The notes beneath the pieces were generated by a model. It saw only the letters and a program-made list of their open reading frames with translations. It was not told where the DNA came from and searched no databases. Both the position numbers and the translations under genes were made by a program. 64,000 nt of DNA from the NCBI GenBank assembly GCA_018287875.1, contig JAGVVL010000009.1:4092001-4156000 (forward strand), written 5' to 3'. Source of the DNA: Nigrospora sphaerica (Eukaryota > Ascomycota > Sordariomycetes > Amphisphaeriales > Apiosporaceae). How positions within the stretch are numbered: position 1 is the stretch's first letter; the number at the start of each line of letters is the position of its first letter. This document shows, in pieces, positions 23,051 through 34,263 of this stretch.

Positions 23051-24924
23051 GTTGGCGGTGGTGGGGAGTTGAGGGGATGCCGGACACTTGTGGTCAGATG
23101 GTTCGCTCGGTCGATGTGGCTAGCGAGTGTTCACAGCTATCACTGACGATAGCTTCGTATGGACGGCCGGCTTCTTCTTCTCCTTCGGCTTCTCGTGGGA
23201 AGTGGGGAAATCTTTTGTACTCCAGAGACAATCAGTCGGGTGGGTGAAGCTGGAGCGGCGGAGCTTCCAACAGGCGCCAAGACGAGGGAAGCTCGGGTGC
23301 AGCCAGTCAGAGCTGGTCAAAAGAGGAGATCGTTGAGGGTCCGCCAGCTAGAATGCAATCTGCCGCTAAATTGATGACGAGGCTGTGCCAATGGAGCGCG
23401 AGGCTGAAGACGGGCAGGCTGAGAACTACCCAGGTTGACAAGTGGGCGGTCATAGTCGGCAGCCGTTGTCAGGCCAGGATCAGCTGTTGCACACTGCAAG
23501 TTGGAGGCCTGATCAGCACAGATCGTCATCGGCAACGTGCGACACGTGTTCGCCTGTTGCCCCCTCGCCCCCTCGCAATCCCAATCCCAATCCAGGGCCG
23601 ACTGGAGATTAGATAACCAAAATAATAATAATCGAGGTAATAAGAAGTTACGTATCCCCGACTCTGTGCTGTTAGCTCCCGTATTTTGCCGTCTCGCTGT
23701 TCCAACTCCTGAGCACCGGCGGGTAGCCAGGCATACGCCCATCTGATTTCGGGTGCATAGGTATGTGCCTACATATGCATTGGGATAGGTAGGCGATTGC
23801 AGGTGTCCAGCAGCGACGCCGCCTCAAGTGTCGCGTGTCCACAGCGCGCTGCGAGAGGTTGGCTCTGAGGCTTGCAGCGCCGCTGCGCTCATGGGCATCG
23901 ATGACACAGAGGTAGATCTCTAGATCCAGCCGTTGCGCAACGTTGTAACGGTGAGTATGCCATGTAAAGTAAAGTATGTGCATTCTTTGTATGCGCCAGC
24001 AAACGTTAGGTACTTGATCCTGAGTAACCTAGCCGGGTACTTGGTGAGTGGTCCATACACGCGCACCTTTCATCGGTGGACTCGGGGATCACCGTACACC
24101 AACACGAAATAACGGCGAGGTGATACCCGGTGGAATGAGGACCAGCATCCGAAGAAATTCACTGCAACCCAGTCCCAATGTGATACGAAACAGACAGCAG
24201 ACGTGCGTCCCCTGGCAGAGGGTGCGGCTCTGCGACGGCGAATGAAAAGCCTAGGCAGGACAGTCGAGGGCCCATGTTTTTTGTTTGGCTGGCGGGCTCG
24301 TACTGATGCTGGCACTGGTTCTGGCGCTGGCTGACGACTGGAGTCCGCTAATCAGCGCTTAGCGAGAAACGGGAGGCGACGTGCACCCGACGCAGCAGAA
24401 CCGACTCCAACAAATCTTGAGCAGACTTCATCCCAGTGCTGTCCGACCCGGCAACGAAACCATGAGATTCCTGTAGTCGCCATCGAAATACCCAGCCTGC
24501 CCATTGTATGGTAAGTCTGAACACCACCTACCCCCACCTTGCCTGCTCTCCCCTTCGCTTCCCGAGCCGCTGTCGTCCAGACCTCGCCCTACCCGCTGTA
24601 TCACCCGCACCCACAACATGACGCCAACCCGTTGACCCAACGGGCCTCGACGTAGCCGACCGCTTGCAGCTGACCACATCTCCATCATCCTCATCACAGA
24701 CGAACGACGGCTATTTTGGTCTCCGCGCGCCCTACCCTTCGGCCGCTTTGTTTCCCCCCGCTTGCCGTTGTCCCGTATACCGCGCACCTACGCCCGTCGT
24801 CATCCCCAGCGACGTCGCGTGGAATGGTACATCTGCTACCGACGCCCTCGTCGACCTGCATCGCCCACTGAGCCCGACCTCTCCCTCGAGCACGCCGCGT
24901 CCGCAGCCGAATCTCTAGTTCCTC
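23051..24924. other. Intergenic, shared upstream region of mgr2 and FHA gene
   Basis: About 1.9 kb between divergent starts of mgr2 (minus) and the FHA protein (plus). No coding exon could be supported. The last 400 bases are pyrimidine-rich (ccctacccgctgtatcaccc and similar), as is common in long 5' leaders of filamentous fungi. Confidence 0.5.
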
Positions 24925-27403
24925 ATGACCGCTGTCGCAAGCCCCCCTACACTGACACAGCACAATCGGCCGGCATGGGGTATGAATGGTCACGCGGCTG
25001 GTCAGACGCTTAACCAGATGAACCCCGACGATGTGAACCGCATGTTCATGCCACGCAAGAACCTGCAGCGGACGAACTCATCCTCTTCAATTTCCTCCAA
25101 CGCCTCTACCTCCACTGTTGTTGGTCCGACGCCCCAGCCGCAGTCGCAGCAACAACAGCAGCAGCAACAGCAGCAGCAGTCGCAACCACCGCAGCCGCAG
25201 CCGGTCCAGCCCAACTCAGCGAATGGTGGTGTGCCCACAACGGCTGCTGGGGATCTTGCCTCGTGGTCCAATGCTGCTGGCACCAAGAAACGCCCCCAGG
25301 GAAAAGCCCCTTGGCCCTCGCAGAAAATCGAGTACGCCTCCCCCGATATACGCGTTATGCGACGCGACATGGTACCCGGCGGCGGTGGTGGCCCTGCCGG
25401 CGGCGGCGTACTGAATGGCATGGGCACCATGCATGTGCCGGCGCCCGTTTTACAGTCCCAAGGCCAAATGGTCGCCTCGCAACAGGTCATGCCACGGCCA
25501 CAGATGCCCGAAGGAGGTCCATCCGGCGGCCAGCCCGTTCTCTATCTCCTCTCCCTGAATGGCACCTTCGAGCGCAAGACGATATCTGTTCCTTTCTCCC
25601 CTGACACCCTTAGGATCGGTCGTCAGACGAATGCGAAGACGGTACCGACCCCCATCAATGGTTTCTTCGACTCCAAGGTGCTTTCGCGCCAGCATGCCGA
25701 AATTTGGGCCGACCGACAAGGCAAAATATGGATCCGCGACGTCAAATCCTCCAACGGCACCTTTGTCAACGGCACCCGTTTGTCCCAAGAGAACCGCGAG
25801 TCGGAGCCCCATGAGCTTCAGACGGGCGACCACCTGGAACTCGGTATCGATATCGTTAGTGAGGACCAGAAGACCGTTGTCCACCACAAAGTGGCTGCCA
25901 AGGTGGAGCACGCCGGCTTTCTTAACAATTCGAGCAACCTGCTGGACATGAACTTCGGTGACCTGGACCCCGCGAACGGCTCCATGATGATGCAGCCCGT
26001 CGGTGCCATGCCCTACCGGGGACGCAACGGCAGCCAGGCATCCATGGCCAACAACGGACGCATGGCGGCGCCGGGCAACATGATGGCGCCACAACCCAAC
26101 GGTGTGCCGCATCAACGTCAAGGCTACTTCTTTTCGCCTATTAGCACGGAGCAGATTGTGAAGAGGCTTCAAGTAAGTCCAACCCGCGGCCCATGCGCCT
26201 CAGCACTAACTAACCCGCTCGTTCCAGAACGAGATGCGCACGGCACGCCTGCAGTCCCAAGATCTGGGCCGCACGAACCAGTTCATCAGCGCGCTTCTTT
26301 CCAAGGACGACATCCGGGACATGGATAAACTGGACCCCGCTGAGAATCTGAAATCTCATCTTTCGAACGGCAACGTGAACTCGATGCCCTTTATGAGAAG
26401 CGACAGCAAGGCGCGCTTTACCGATCCCCCGGCGCCTCCACCACAGCAGCCGTTGCCAGAGAAGCCCGACGTGCCCCCTCTGAAGCGTGGTACAACGGAG
26501 CGACCTAAGGCCAACACTACCAACTCGACGGCTTCTCCTGTGCGTCAGGATGGCAACTCGAGCCAGATTCTGCAGTTGACTCGTGACCTGGACCAGGTGA
26601 AACGGGACTACGAGGCACAGTCGTCTCGTGTGCGGGATCTGGAGCTGAAGTTGGACCAGGAACGAAGAGCAAGAGAGCTGGCTGAAGAGTTAGCACGGCG
26701 TCTCGAACAAGATGCAGCCACGGCACAGATGAACGGCGTCGCGACGAAGCCTGAAAAAGGAGAGTCGGCATTGGAGGAGGCATTTGAGCCTCCAGTCGAA
26801 GCCCCGACGCCTTCCAAGGACGAAGCAGCCCCCGGTGTTCAAGCTGAGACCGAAGCGTCGGCGCCCGAGGTGAATTCGATCGAAACATCTGCGTCGCATT
26901 TGCACACGCAGTTGGAATCCATGGTTATGGAGATCCGGCAGCTCAAACAGCAACTCGAGACATATAAACACCGCGCCGAGACTGCTGAAGCGGAGCGTGA
27001 CGCCCAGCGCCAGACGCTAGCCGAGATGGCTCTTCAGATCCGCAAGGAAGCTGAGGCCCGAGAGGCGGCGGCGGCCAAGGAGCACAAGCGAACGAGGTCG
27101 CGGTCCCGCACCCTGCGGGGCTCGGACGCGGGCAACCGGATACCGGAGAGGTCATCCACACCTGCCAGAAGCCCATCGGGCCTTCAGGAGAGCCAAGAGC
27201 CGGCTGCTCCGGCTGACATGCCCAGCCTGTCTAGGGCCAGCACCATCACACCGTATTCGCACCAGGCCAAAGGCCTCGTACACGATCCGGTAGTGGCCAA
27301 CAGCCTGCCATACGCGTCGATGCTCGGCGTTGTCCTGCTCGGCATGGGTTTAATGGCCTACATCAACGGCTGGCAACCTCAGCCCTCCCGCCTCGACCGG
27401 TAA
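24925..27403 (+). CDS. ham-4: FHA / coiled-coil tail-anchored STRIPAK protein (SLMAP/PRO45 homologue)
   Basis: Exon 1 24925-26172 and exon 2 26228-27403 give 807 residues; the 55-base intron has GTAAGT, CTAAC and CCAG. In order: a Ser/Thr-rich N terminus; a poly-Gln tract (about 73-92); an FHA domain (about 205-315) with GRQ, SRQHAEIW and SSNGTFVNG, the phosphothreonine-binding loop residues; a coiled-coil from about 530 to 720 rich in Glu/Arg/Gln; an RS-like patch; and a single C-terminal hydrophobic helix (YASMLGVVLLGMGLMAYING) close to the end. This architecture is that of animal SLMAP, yeast Far9/Far10, Neurospora HAM-4 and Sordaria PRO45, STRIPAK subunits at the ER, nuclear envelope and mitochondria that are needed for hyphal fusion and fruiting-body development. 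Function in this species is inferred from the family. Confidence 0.9.
25141..25200. repeat. CAG/CAA trinucleotide tract encoding poly-Gln
   Basis: Imperfect (CAG/CAA)n run inside exon 1 of the FHA gene, interrupted by TCG and CCG/CCA codons, giving Q-rich then QP-rich protein. Such tracts vary in length between strains. Confidence 0.85.
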
Positions 27404-27989
27404 GGGGCCTGGGGCCTCTCAACACTAACGACGCTACGACTCACGGCTACCATAGCATGGCAGCTTTACTGGACAACATTAGCTCCCAGGGCCACCTCTG
27501 CGGGCAGCGATTTCTTTTGTGGATATCCTCAACGACGCCTTGCCGCCTTCGCCATCATCTCTTTTCTCTCATCAACACATGCTAGCGCGCATGGTCATGT
27601 AACATGAACGACGGTTGATTCGCGGGCGCATCGGCAGGCTGGCGGCTTTTTTTTTGGTAGCATATCGGCTTACTGCAGTGGTTGGTTGATTTTCTGGACG
27701 AGTGGCGGGGCGGCACATGAGGCGGTGCCGTTTGTGTGATTAGGACATCATCATAGGCGAATTCCCCCCTTGGGACTTGAGCCGTTATGCGAAACAGGCA
27801 CACTTGGGCCTCGGCTGTTGTGCCAATGTCGGATTAGAGATTGTGTGGGGGTGGCCCTGATTCGGCTGAGGCCTTTCCAATCAGAAGGTCTCGCTTTGGG
27901 TTGCATTAATCACCTTCATGGTTTAGCATGATACGAGGCGAATGATGGTTACCATTTCCTACCGGCAACAAGGCCCGACCTACTGACCA
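27404..27989. other. Intergenic, 3' side of FHA gene
   Basis: No gene seen. It contains the 3' untranslated part of the FHA gene and an AT-richer stretch with a T9 run at about 27648. Confidence 0.5.
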
Positions 27990-28771
27990 CTACTCGATTC
28001 TATCATATCTGGGAGATCCCGGCCTCGAGTGATCATAACACTCTCCCAAGACCACCAAACCCAGGCCGTGCAGGCTTGGGCTCGGAGACAGGGTAGCAAT
28101 CGCACGATTTCCTTCATTCAGGAGCACGACCCTTTGCTTCATTAGCGTGACGATAAAGGGTGCTTTGTGCCGAGCACAGAGTTGAACAAGGCCGGGCACG
28201 AAGCGCATGAGGCGGACGGGGGTGCCGCCATGCTCGGCGGCATCGAGCACTTCGACGATGAAGCGAGGCGCTTCTGGTCGTCGAGGTTGAGCGGGGCCCC
28301 GTCGGCGAGGCGGTCGAGGATGACGAGGCCGGCCTCGATGCTGCCGGGGCGGCCGGCGGCGATGACGGCGAAACGGGCGCGGATCAAAGGGGCGGCGACG
28401 CAGAGGCCGGTCGGGCGCGGCGTGAGGTGGCAGAAGGCGCCGACGGTGCTCGCCAAGAGCTTGAGCAGCGAGCTCTCCCACAGCGTCGGGGGGGTCCTGC
28501 AGCAGCACGAGCTCCGGCCGCGGCCGCACCCACGCGACGCAGTGACGGCCCTGCGCGTCCCACCCGCCCACCCGCAAGTCGCTCGCCCGCAGCGTCGTTG
28601 CTGGAACACCCAGGCCGGCGTCCTCCTCGTCGCGCCGGCCGGCCCTTCCCGTGCCTCCCCTGGATCCGTAGTCTCCAACTCGTGCAGGATCACCCATTCC
28701 AGAAGCTGCTCCCCCACCACCGTGAAGCCGACGAAGGACGCCGCGCGCGATGGGCTCGTGATGTTCGCCAT
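27990..28771 (-). pseudogene. Frame-broken gene of unknown function
   Basis: Coding-like sequence runs on the minus strand from an ATG at 28771 to a stop at 27990, but alternates between two frames. Frame A begins MANITSPSRAASFVGFTVVG; frame B then carries ATTLRASDLRVGGWDAQG; frame A resumes with LASTVGAFCHLTPRPTG and DGAPLNLDDQK; frame B resumes with RFIVEVLDAAEHGGTPVRL and continues to the end. One switch lies at a C7 run (G7 on the plus strand, 28487-28493). No convincing introns bridge the switches. The simplest reading is a decayed gene with several small indels; sequencing error at homopolymers could explain one of them. I do not recognise the family. Confidence 0.45.
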
Positions 28772-30125
28772 CTGTGGCAACAAGTGGAATTTGGGGAAAG
28801 CGGAGGACTTGGTGGTGTTTTCGGAGATCAGCAAGGCCAGGTCTCAGCGTCTTCCGTGAGCTTCCCCGGTGGCTGGTAGCGTAGCAGATAACGAGGGTCG
28901 TAATAGAATGGACGACTCATTGTACTTCGCCAGGCTATGCAGCTCGTTTCTCTCCAGTTGTTATCTCTTTCTGCATTTCTCGTCATTTGCCAAGTCCATT
29001 ATTTTCCAGGGCGATTTTGTGTTATAAGCCGGGGTCGGAACAAAGGTTGCGATCTGCCTTTCACCAAAGCCCCAAGGCATTCGGCCCCGTATTCGTTTCT
29101 GCCGACGCGAATTGCAATGAAACCTCTCCGGCAGGCAGCATGCTTACGTAGGAATGTCTGCGGGCGTTTCGAACCTTTGTGGCCGAACCCGAGGCTTCGC
29201 GCACTGGAAGTCGGTAAATTACGGAGTCTCCGACCCATTCGCTCCATTGGGAGGCCATGGAGTAGGTGCGCTCTTTTGAGGATTTGATTCATATTCTGAA
29301 TCATTCCATCGGAGAATGCCACTCATCGGCTTATCCGCGTTATGCTTATGGGTGATGGGTGTGCATACGCTCCCTCTGGCATAAATACAACGGCCCTTCT
29401 GACACATCAATCCGCGTTCGACTGAATCCTCTAGGAATTAGAATTGGCTAACCTACAGCGAGCATCTGGTAACTCCACGAAAGCTTGCCTAACCTCCACC
29501 GACCACGCTGGCCTTGCTTTCGGTAGATGCGGGACGCGCTGTGAACATCATTTGTTCAACCTCATTGAAAGAACATGGTCCCGCTACAATTATCTGGCTA
29601 ATTCTTTTTTTGGTTGTTCATTATCTTCTTCAAACAAGCAGTCACGATGCGAGAAGCAGATAAAAGGTCACCGAAGCGCCCATGAAGAACCGCCCAAGTG
29701 CTGGCTACATCCTCGCAAAGTCCTTTGCGGCCACTTTGACACTCGTAATTTCGTGGACAATTCCATTGGCTCGACTTGAGGGCTTGGGTGATTTCGAGAT
29801 ATACAAGATTTCTCTCAGCTCCAATTCCATTACAAGAGGTCTAGAGGCCGGCAGAAGGCGTCACTCTCGAACAAGAAGCAAGCATTCCCGGACCATAGAC
29901 TCACAGGGCACCAAAGCGCTTTTGAATATGATTGGGCATTGATGCCCCTTCAGAAAAGACTGGATTCGGTGGAAAGTAGCAGCAAATGTGTACAAGCAAT
30001 ACCACCAGACGAAGCACATAATATGTGAACGCAGTGCAACTACAAACAACTAAATCCCACCCACGCGATTTGATACACCACTTCCCCGGCGGGATGCGCC
30101 AGCAGGAAGCCAGTTACGTCTTCCT
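28772..30125. other. AT-richer intergenic region
   Basis: No gene supported. Short frames on both strands (28937-29322, 29444-29942) have no recognisable features. The region ends at the stop codon of the cysteine-rich secreted protein. Confidence 0.45.
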
Positions 30126-30422
30126 CTACTCGCCACAGGTATTGGCGGTCTGGCAGACGTTGTTCGAGCCGACGATGCCGCAGCAGTACAAGCCAGAGCA
30201 ACAGTTGGCAAAGCCAGGGACATGGCCCTTATCGCACCGGCCGAGGTTGCCGACGCACTGGCGCTCCTGGAGCTGTGGGGGAGAAGACCCGTCAGAATCA
30301 TGCCTTCCTACCCAGGACATGCTGGGATGTTTCAGGGACGCAGGGGATTGGATAGCTACCTCGAACGGAACGGCGGCGACGCTGGTCGCGAAGAGGGCAG
30401 CGACGATGGCGGAGAAGTGCAT
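30126..30422 (-). CDS. Small secreted cysteine-rich protein (knottin-like)
   Basis: A 98-residue frame from ATG 30422. The N terminus is a signal peptide (MHFSAIVAALFATSVAAVP), followed by a short pro-region and a C-terminal domain of about 40 residues with eight cysteines in the order C, C, CC, CC, C, C (CVGNLGRC, NCCSGLYCCG, VCQ, TCGE). Eight cysteines including two CC pairs is a pattern seen in disulphide-knot secreted peptides and fungal effectors; I cannot assign a family. A stretch of 39 bases (30311-30273) has donor GTAGGA, branch TCTGAC and acceptor CCCACAG and is in phase, so the mature form could be 85 residues if it is spliced; 39 bases is unusually short for a fungal intron. A three-copy 22-base repeat lies just upstream in the leader. 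Confidence 0.75.
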   Translation of the reverse strand: MHFSAIVAALFATSVAAVPFEVAIQSPASLKHPSMSWVGRHDSDGSSPPQLQERQCVGNLGRCDKGHVPGFANCCSGLYCCGIVGSNNVCQTANTCGE

Positions 30423-31123
30423 GGCGGTGGCGAGATCTCGGTAGGTCTGAGGTGGGGTTTCTAGGAAAGAAGAGGATGATGTTGGGGATTGATGAGGATG
30501 ATGTTGGGGATTGATGAGGATGATATTGGGGATTGATGAGGATGAGAAAACAAGAGACCGAAGTTGTGGAATCCCGGCATATTTATACCAATCCAACGGC
30601 CTCATTCTCTTACGATCAGTCTTTAGTTTGCCTGACGTACACGGGGAACTCGGAGGTCAGGTCTCGTTCTTGTAAAACCCATGCATGCAGCTACCGTGAA
30701 ATCCTGATGGTGTAACCGGTAGTATTATTATTGGACATGCTCCTGGTTCCTGTCGGACGCGGCAGGTCAGGGTTCAAATAAAGCGTCTACGCAGGCGTCG
30801 TTTAAAGCGGATTACATACCGTGACGGCATGAATAGTGTAGTCGATCACCTTTCCCGTTGTCCAATCAACTGTCAAGATGGGCAGTTGCCGGTCGATCAG
30901 TTCCGACTGCGCACGCTATCGCTTACGTGATATTCATCCTGTTGCCAGTTATCACGAACACGCCGCCAGCACTGTAGCACGGCATCTCGAACGTAATTAT
31001 GATCTAGCCACCGCCATAGCGGCTAAATCTACCCACTTAACTCACGCCCTCCCCCCTATTTTTCTCTAGTTCCAAGCCATGCCTGACTACAACAATTAAG
31101 GAAAATAGTCTCAAATATCTACT
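30423..31123. other. Intergenic, upstream of secreted protein
   Basis: Contains the 5' leader and promoter of the cysteine-rich protein, including a tandem repeat at 30472-30546. No gene beyond that was seen. Confidence 0.45.
30472..30546. repeat. 22-base tandem repeat, 3.4 copies
   Basis: The plus-strand unit gaggatgatgttggggattgat occurs at 30472 and 30494 exactly, and at 30516 with one change (g to a), followed by a partial unit. On the minus strand it lies 50-125 bases 5' of the start codon of the cysteine-rich secreted protein, so probably in its leader or core promoter. Confidence 0.9.
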
Positions 31124-31210
31124 GACCGAACTGGTGGAATGGTAGAGCGTAGTATCATTACAGAATCTCTTACCTACTACCATAAGGGGGTTCAATTCCT
31201 CCTTCGGTTG
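31124..31210 (+). tRNA. tRNA-like gene, possibly degenerate, possible CAU anticodon
   Basis: The internal pol III promoter boxes are both consensus: A box tggtggaatgg (31132) and B box ggttcaattcc (31189). The acceptor GACCGAA pairs with TTCGGTT at 31203; the T arm GGGGG/CCTCC has a 7-base loop; a 5-base variable loop follows GTAGT...ACTAC, which can form the anticodon stem. The loop is 22 bases, which fits a 7-base loop plus an intron of about 15 bases, and the first possible anticodon is CAT. A T-run (cttttcc) follows directly. Against a working gene: the D stem pairs poorly and one extra base lies between the acceptor and the A box. It could be a diverged nuclear tRNA, a pseudogene or an organellar insertion. 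Confidence 0.4.
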
Positions 31211-33138
31211 CTTTTCCTTTCCTTTTGCACCGTACAGCCACTGGTACCTTATGTGAGGGAGGCTTCAGCGCCGGTCGGTAATCTGCTCGAGAAGATGGGC
31301 GGCATTGCTTGAGTGCCCATTCATCAGCTTGCGAAGTGCAACACGAACAATAATTCGCCAGCCAGGAGACATGTAAGCTGATAACGATGACGTTTCAGTT
31401 CAGCGGCGCCTTTCTTTCAAGAACACAGGCACGCATACCTCAAATCAGATGACTCTGATGCGTATATTTGGGGACACGGAGAAACGCTTTGCCAGCTTAT
31501 AAGAGTAGATAGATGCCACTAATCATTGAACTAGACTGGAATTCGGCTTTCGGAGCAGAATCATAGTACCTAAGGCGGCGAAAACGAATTCATTCATTTC
31601 TCTATCTTTAGTTGTCACCTATAAGTAAATACTACTGACTTAGGGTTTCCGTAACACTGTATATGAAACGTTCACCACGGCGTAACCAGTCCGCTGAATA
31701 GGGAGTGGGTAAATGCCGAGGTACATTGAGAAGTAAAGATTCGTTGGAACCCAAGATGAGCTACAACTTGCCATCACGATAGCATCTGCCAGCAAACCAA
31801 ATTCATGAAGCCTCACTCATCCACGATCCTATGCAGCCGAGGCCGCTATCAATCTTCTTGGTATATTTATCCAACCTGAGCATCGACACGCCGTGCGCTA
31901 ATACCGATACGTCCTCCGCGTAAATCAAAGCCACGATGGACGACGGCCACGACCTGGAGTGTCTCGGCGCGGCGCTGCCCGGGTCGCTGGAAACGTGCGA
32001 GGCGGTGGTGCGGCGGGGACATGGTGCGGCGGGCCGTGACGGGTTTCCTACGCCTCTCTCGACACTTGACTCAAGTGGTGGAATCTGATCAAAAGGGGTG
32101 AGTGTGGTGAGGGTTTTCACATCACTTGGTATTCAAGATAACCACAGCATCTACATGGACATGAGAGTAGAAGCCAGTATCACACGGAGATCAGCATAGG
32201 TATGAGACAGTGCCGGGTGCTGTTACGGGGTATGCTTCGCCGGCTTTCTTCGTACAGAGTCCAAGGCCACAGCTCAGCATGCAGAAACAAAGCACAACAG
32301 AGCATTAATAACCTCGAGGAGGTATACACAAACCTTCTATTCTATACAGGTTTATTCTTGATTGCCGACTTGCGCAAACACCTTCAAGGAATAGATACAC
32401 TCCGCTTGCAAGATCGTGATGTAAATGCACAACAACGACAATAACATGTATGCCAGAGTAGCGAGTAAATTTCTTAGTAATGGGAGCCCCGCCACTCTGG
32501 AACCAGCTCCTGTGGCAAGACTTCAACCTATGGTAGTGGTTGGAACCCAGCCGGGGCAATTTCCCCGTGACGTGAGAATCCACTGCACGCAACGAGCGCT
32601 ATTGCGGGGTGCTGCGTGATCCAAGGCAGCGATGGCCTCGCGGCGGTAGATTCGGGAGGGTACAAGGGCAAGAGGGACGAGCCAGATGAATCCGAGTGGT
32701 AGTACCCGCACATAGAGGGAGTCATCGGGGCGCCTCAGATATGGCACCCCTTACTATCGGCAAGGTATGAGCAGTCCATCGGACTTGGGCATCGATAACC
32801 GAAGCGGCTGTCTCCTCTGCAACCTCACTGATAAGCCAGACACAACACTACGTCACGAACTCCACTAGACGCAGCCGCTCTACGGGGGCCAAGCGTACAA
32901 TATGGCCCGGCCGGTCGAGGTAGGGGGTATCGCCACCGGGACCCTGTGCACAATCAGTACTGTGCACCGCCTCGGCCATTAAGAAATGGAGGTTTGACAC
33001 GACTGCAATACCGATACGCGTGCGCGCTATGTCACACATAGGCTGCAGTCGTCCTTGTAGGGCAGAGGAGTAGGCGATCACGAAGAAGGGACGAGCCGAC
33101 GCCTTCTCGGGTTTATGGGCCCAGTTAGGGAATGTGCC
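31211..33138. other. Intergenic, no gene seen
   Basis: Mixed composition, AT-richer from 31.2 to 31.8 kb. Short frames on both strands show no domain, signal peptide or exon chain. Nothing supported. Confidence 0.45.
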
Positions 33139-34263
33139 TTATTGGCTCTGGTTGGCGGGCTCTTGGTCCTCTGCTTTTGCCGGCGTTGTCGACTTGAGCC
33201 CAAGGTAGAATTGCCACAGGGCGCCGGTAGCCCAGACGCCAAGCTCGGTCGGGTTCTGGAGGCACCACAGGGCAAGCTCGCGGGCGATGAAGGCGTGCTC
33301 GAGGGTTCCGTGCGGCTCGCCGGGGCAGGCGCGTGGGTAGAGGCCGAGCAGCTCCTTGGCCAGCTTGTGGAGGCTGTGGAGCTTGGAGTGGGCGGGGGCG
33401 GAGCCGACGGCGGCGTCGCTGGCGAGGATGGAGGTGTCGACGACGGCGGCGTGGCGGAGGCGCAGCACGCGCAAGGCGTTGCCCAGGTCGTGGCCCACGA
33501 TGACGGTGTCCTGGTCCACGTGCTTGAAGAGCTCGGCGCGCGCGGCGCCGAAGCCGGGCAGGGCGTGGCCGGCGCGGCCGGCGTCCGCGAGGACCTCGGG
33601 CGTGATGCCGTGCATCTCGGTCCGGTAGTCTTTGATCTGCTGAACGGGCGTCACGAGGCTGTCGACCAGCACCTCGCCGCTGAAGAAGTCGATGGCCGTC
33701 ACGTGCAGCAGCTCCCGCAACATCCGGCTCTTGCCCTGCGGCACGCCCATCTCGCAGTGGAGCAAGACGGCCGTCCTCCGCGGCTCCTCGCGGTTCGTGG
33801 CCGGCGCCTCCTTAAACCGCTTGCCCAGCGGGAAGCTGTACTGGGCCTCTTTCAGGCGCGGCACGTCGTGACGGTGGTCTTGAAGTAGGTTGCGCAGTTC
33901 GGCGCACGCGGCCTCGCTTAACGAGGTATACTGGTGACCCCAGAGGCGAAGGTGGCCAGGGCGAGTCTCATTTGAAGGCTGGGGATACGGTGAGGGCCGG
34001 GGATACGGTGAGGGCCGAGGATACGGTGAAGGCCCAGCGGCTTTGCGACGATACCGAAGACGGTATCCCGGCCCTTGGTCTTCGGAAGGCGGGGTTCTCG
34101 TGGGGGCGTCTGGTTTGGACTTTGGGGGACCAGTCCTGGTCCAGAGAGCGGGCCGGAGGGCGGACATGAACCGGCTAAATGGTGCGCGCCGAACCAGGCG
34201 GATGCAATGACGGACACCCCATGTTGGTCGAAGGGCCTTGTGCATGGTAACTCCGGCGTTCAT
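33139..34263 (-). CDS. RNA exonuclease-like (DEDDh fold) protein lacking catalytic acids
   Basis: A 374-residue frame; the start is the first ATG (34263), with another at 34245. The C-terminal 220 residues follow the fungal REX-type 3'-5' exonuclease layout: VLLHCEMG (Exo I), FFSGEVLVDSLVTP, YRTEMHGITPEVL, VIVGHDLGNALRVL (Exo II), VDTSIL, and HGTLEHAFIARELALW (Exo III). In active members Exo I is DCEM, Exo II is HxLxND and Exo III is HxxxxD. Here the Exo I Asp is His, the Exo II Asp is Ala and the Exo III Asp is His; only the Glu and the general-base His remain. The fold may be kept, but metal-dependent cleavage is not expected. The N-terminal half is Pro/Arg-rich, with three copies of a PSPYPRP-like repeat (about residues 95-115). 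Function unknown; possibly RNA binding or relaxed decay. Confidence 0.75.
   Translation of the reverse strand: MNAGVTMHKALRPTWGVRHCIRLVRRAPFSRFMSALRPALWTRTGPPKSKPDAPTRTPPSEDQGPGYRLRYRRKAAGPSPYPRPSPYPRPSPYPQPSNETRPGHLRLWGHQYTSLSEAACAELRNLLQDHRHDVPRLKEAQYSFPLGKRFKEAPATNREEPRRTAVLLHCEMGVPQGKSRMLRELLHVTAIDFFSGEVLVDSLVTPVQQIKDYRTEMHGITPEVLADAGRAGHALPGFGAARAELFKHVDQDTVIVGHDLGNALRVLRLRHAAVVDTSILASDAAVGSAPAHSKLHSLHKLAKELLGLYPRACPGEPHGTLEHAFIARELALWCLQNPTELGVWATGALWQFYLGLKSTTPAKAEDQEPANQSQ
33975..34040. repeat. In-frame short tandem repeat (about 21 bases)
   Basis: Three near-identical units of ggatacggtgagggccggg lie within the exonuclease-like gene and encode repeated PSPYPRP on the minus strand. 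A length-variable linker is likely. Confidence 0.75.
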
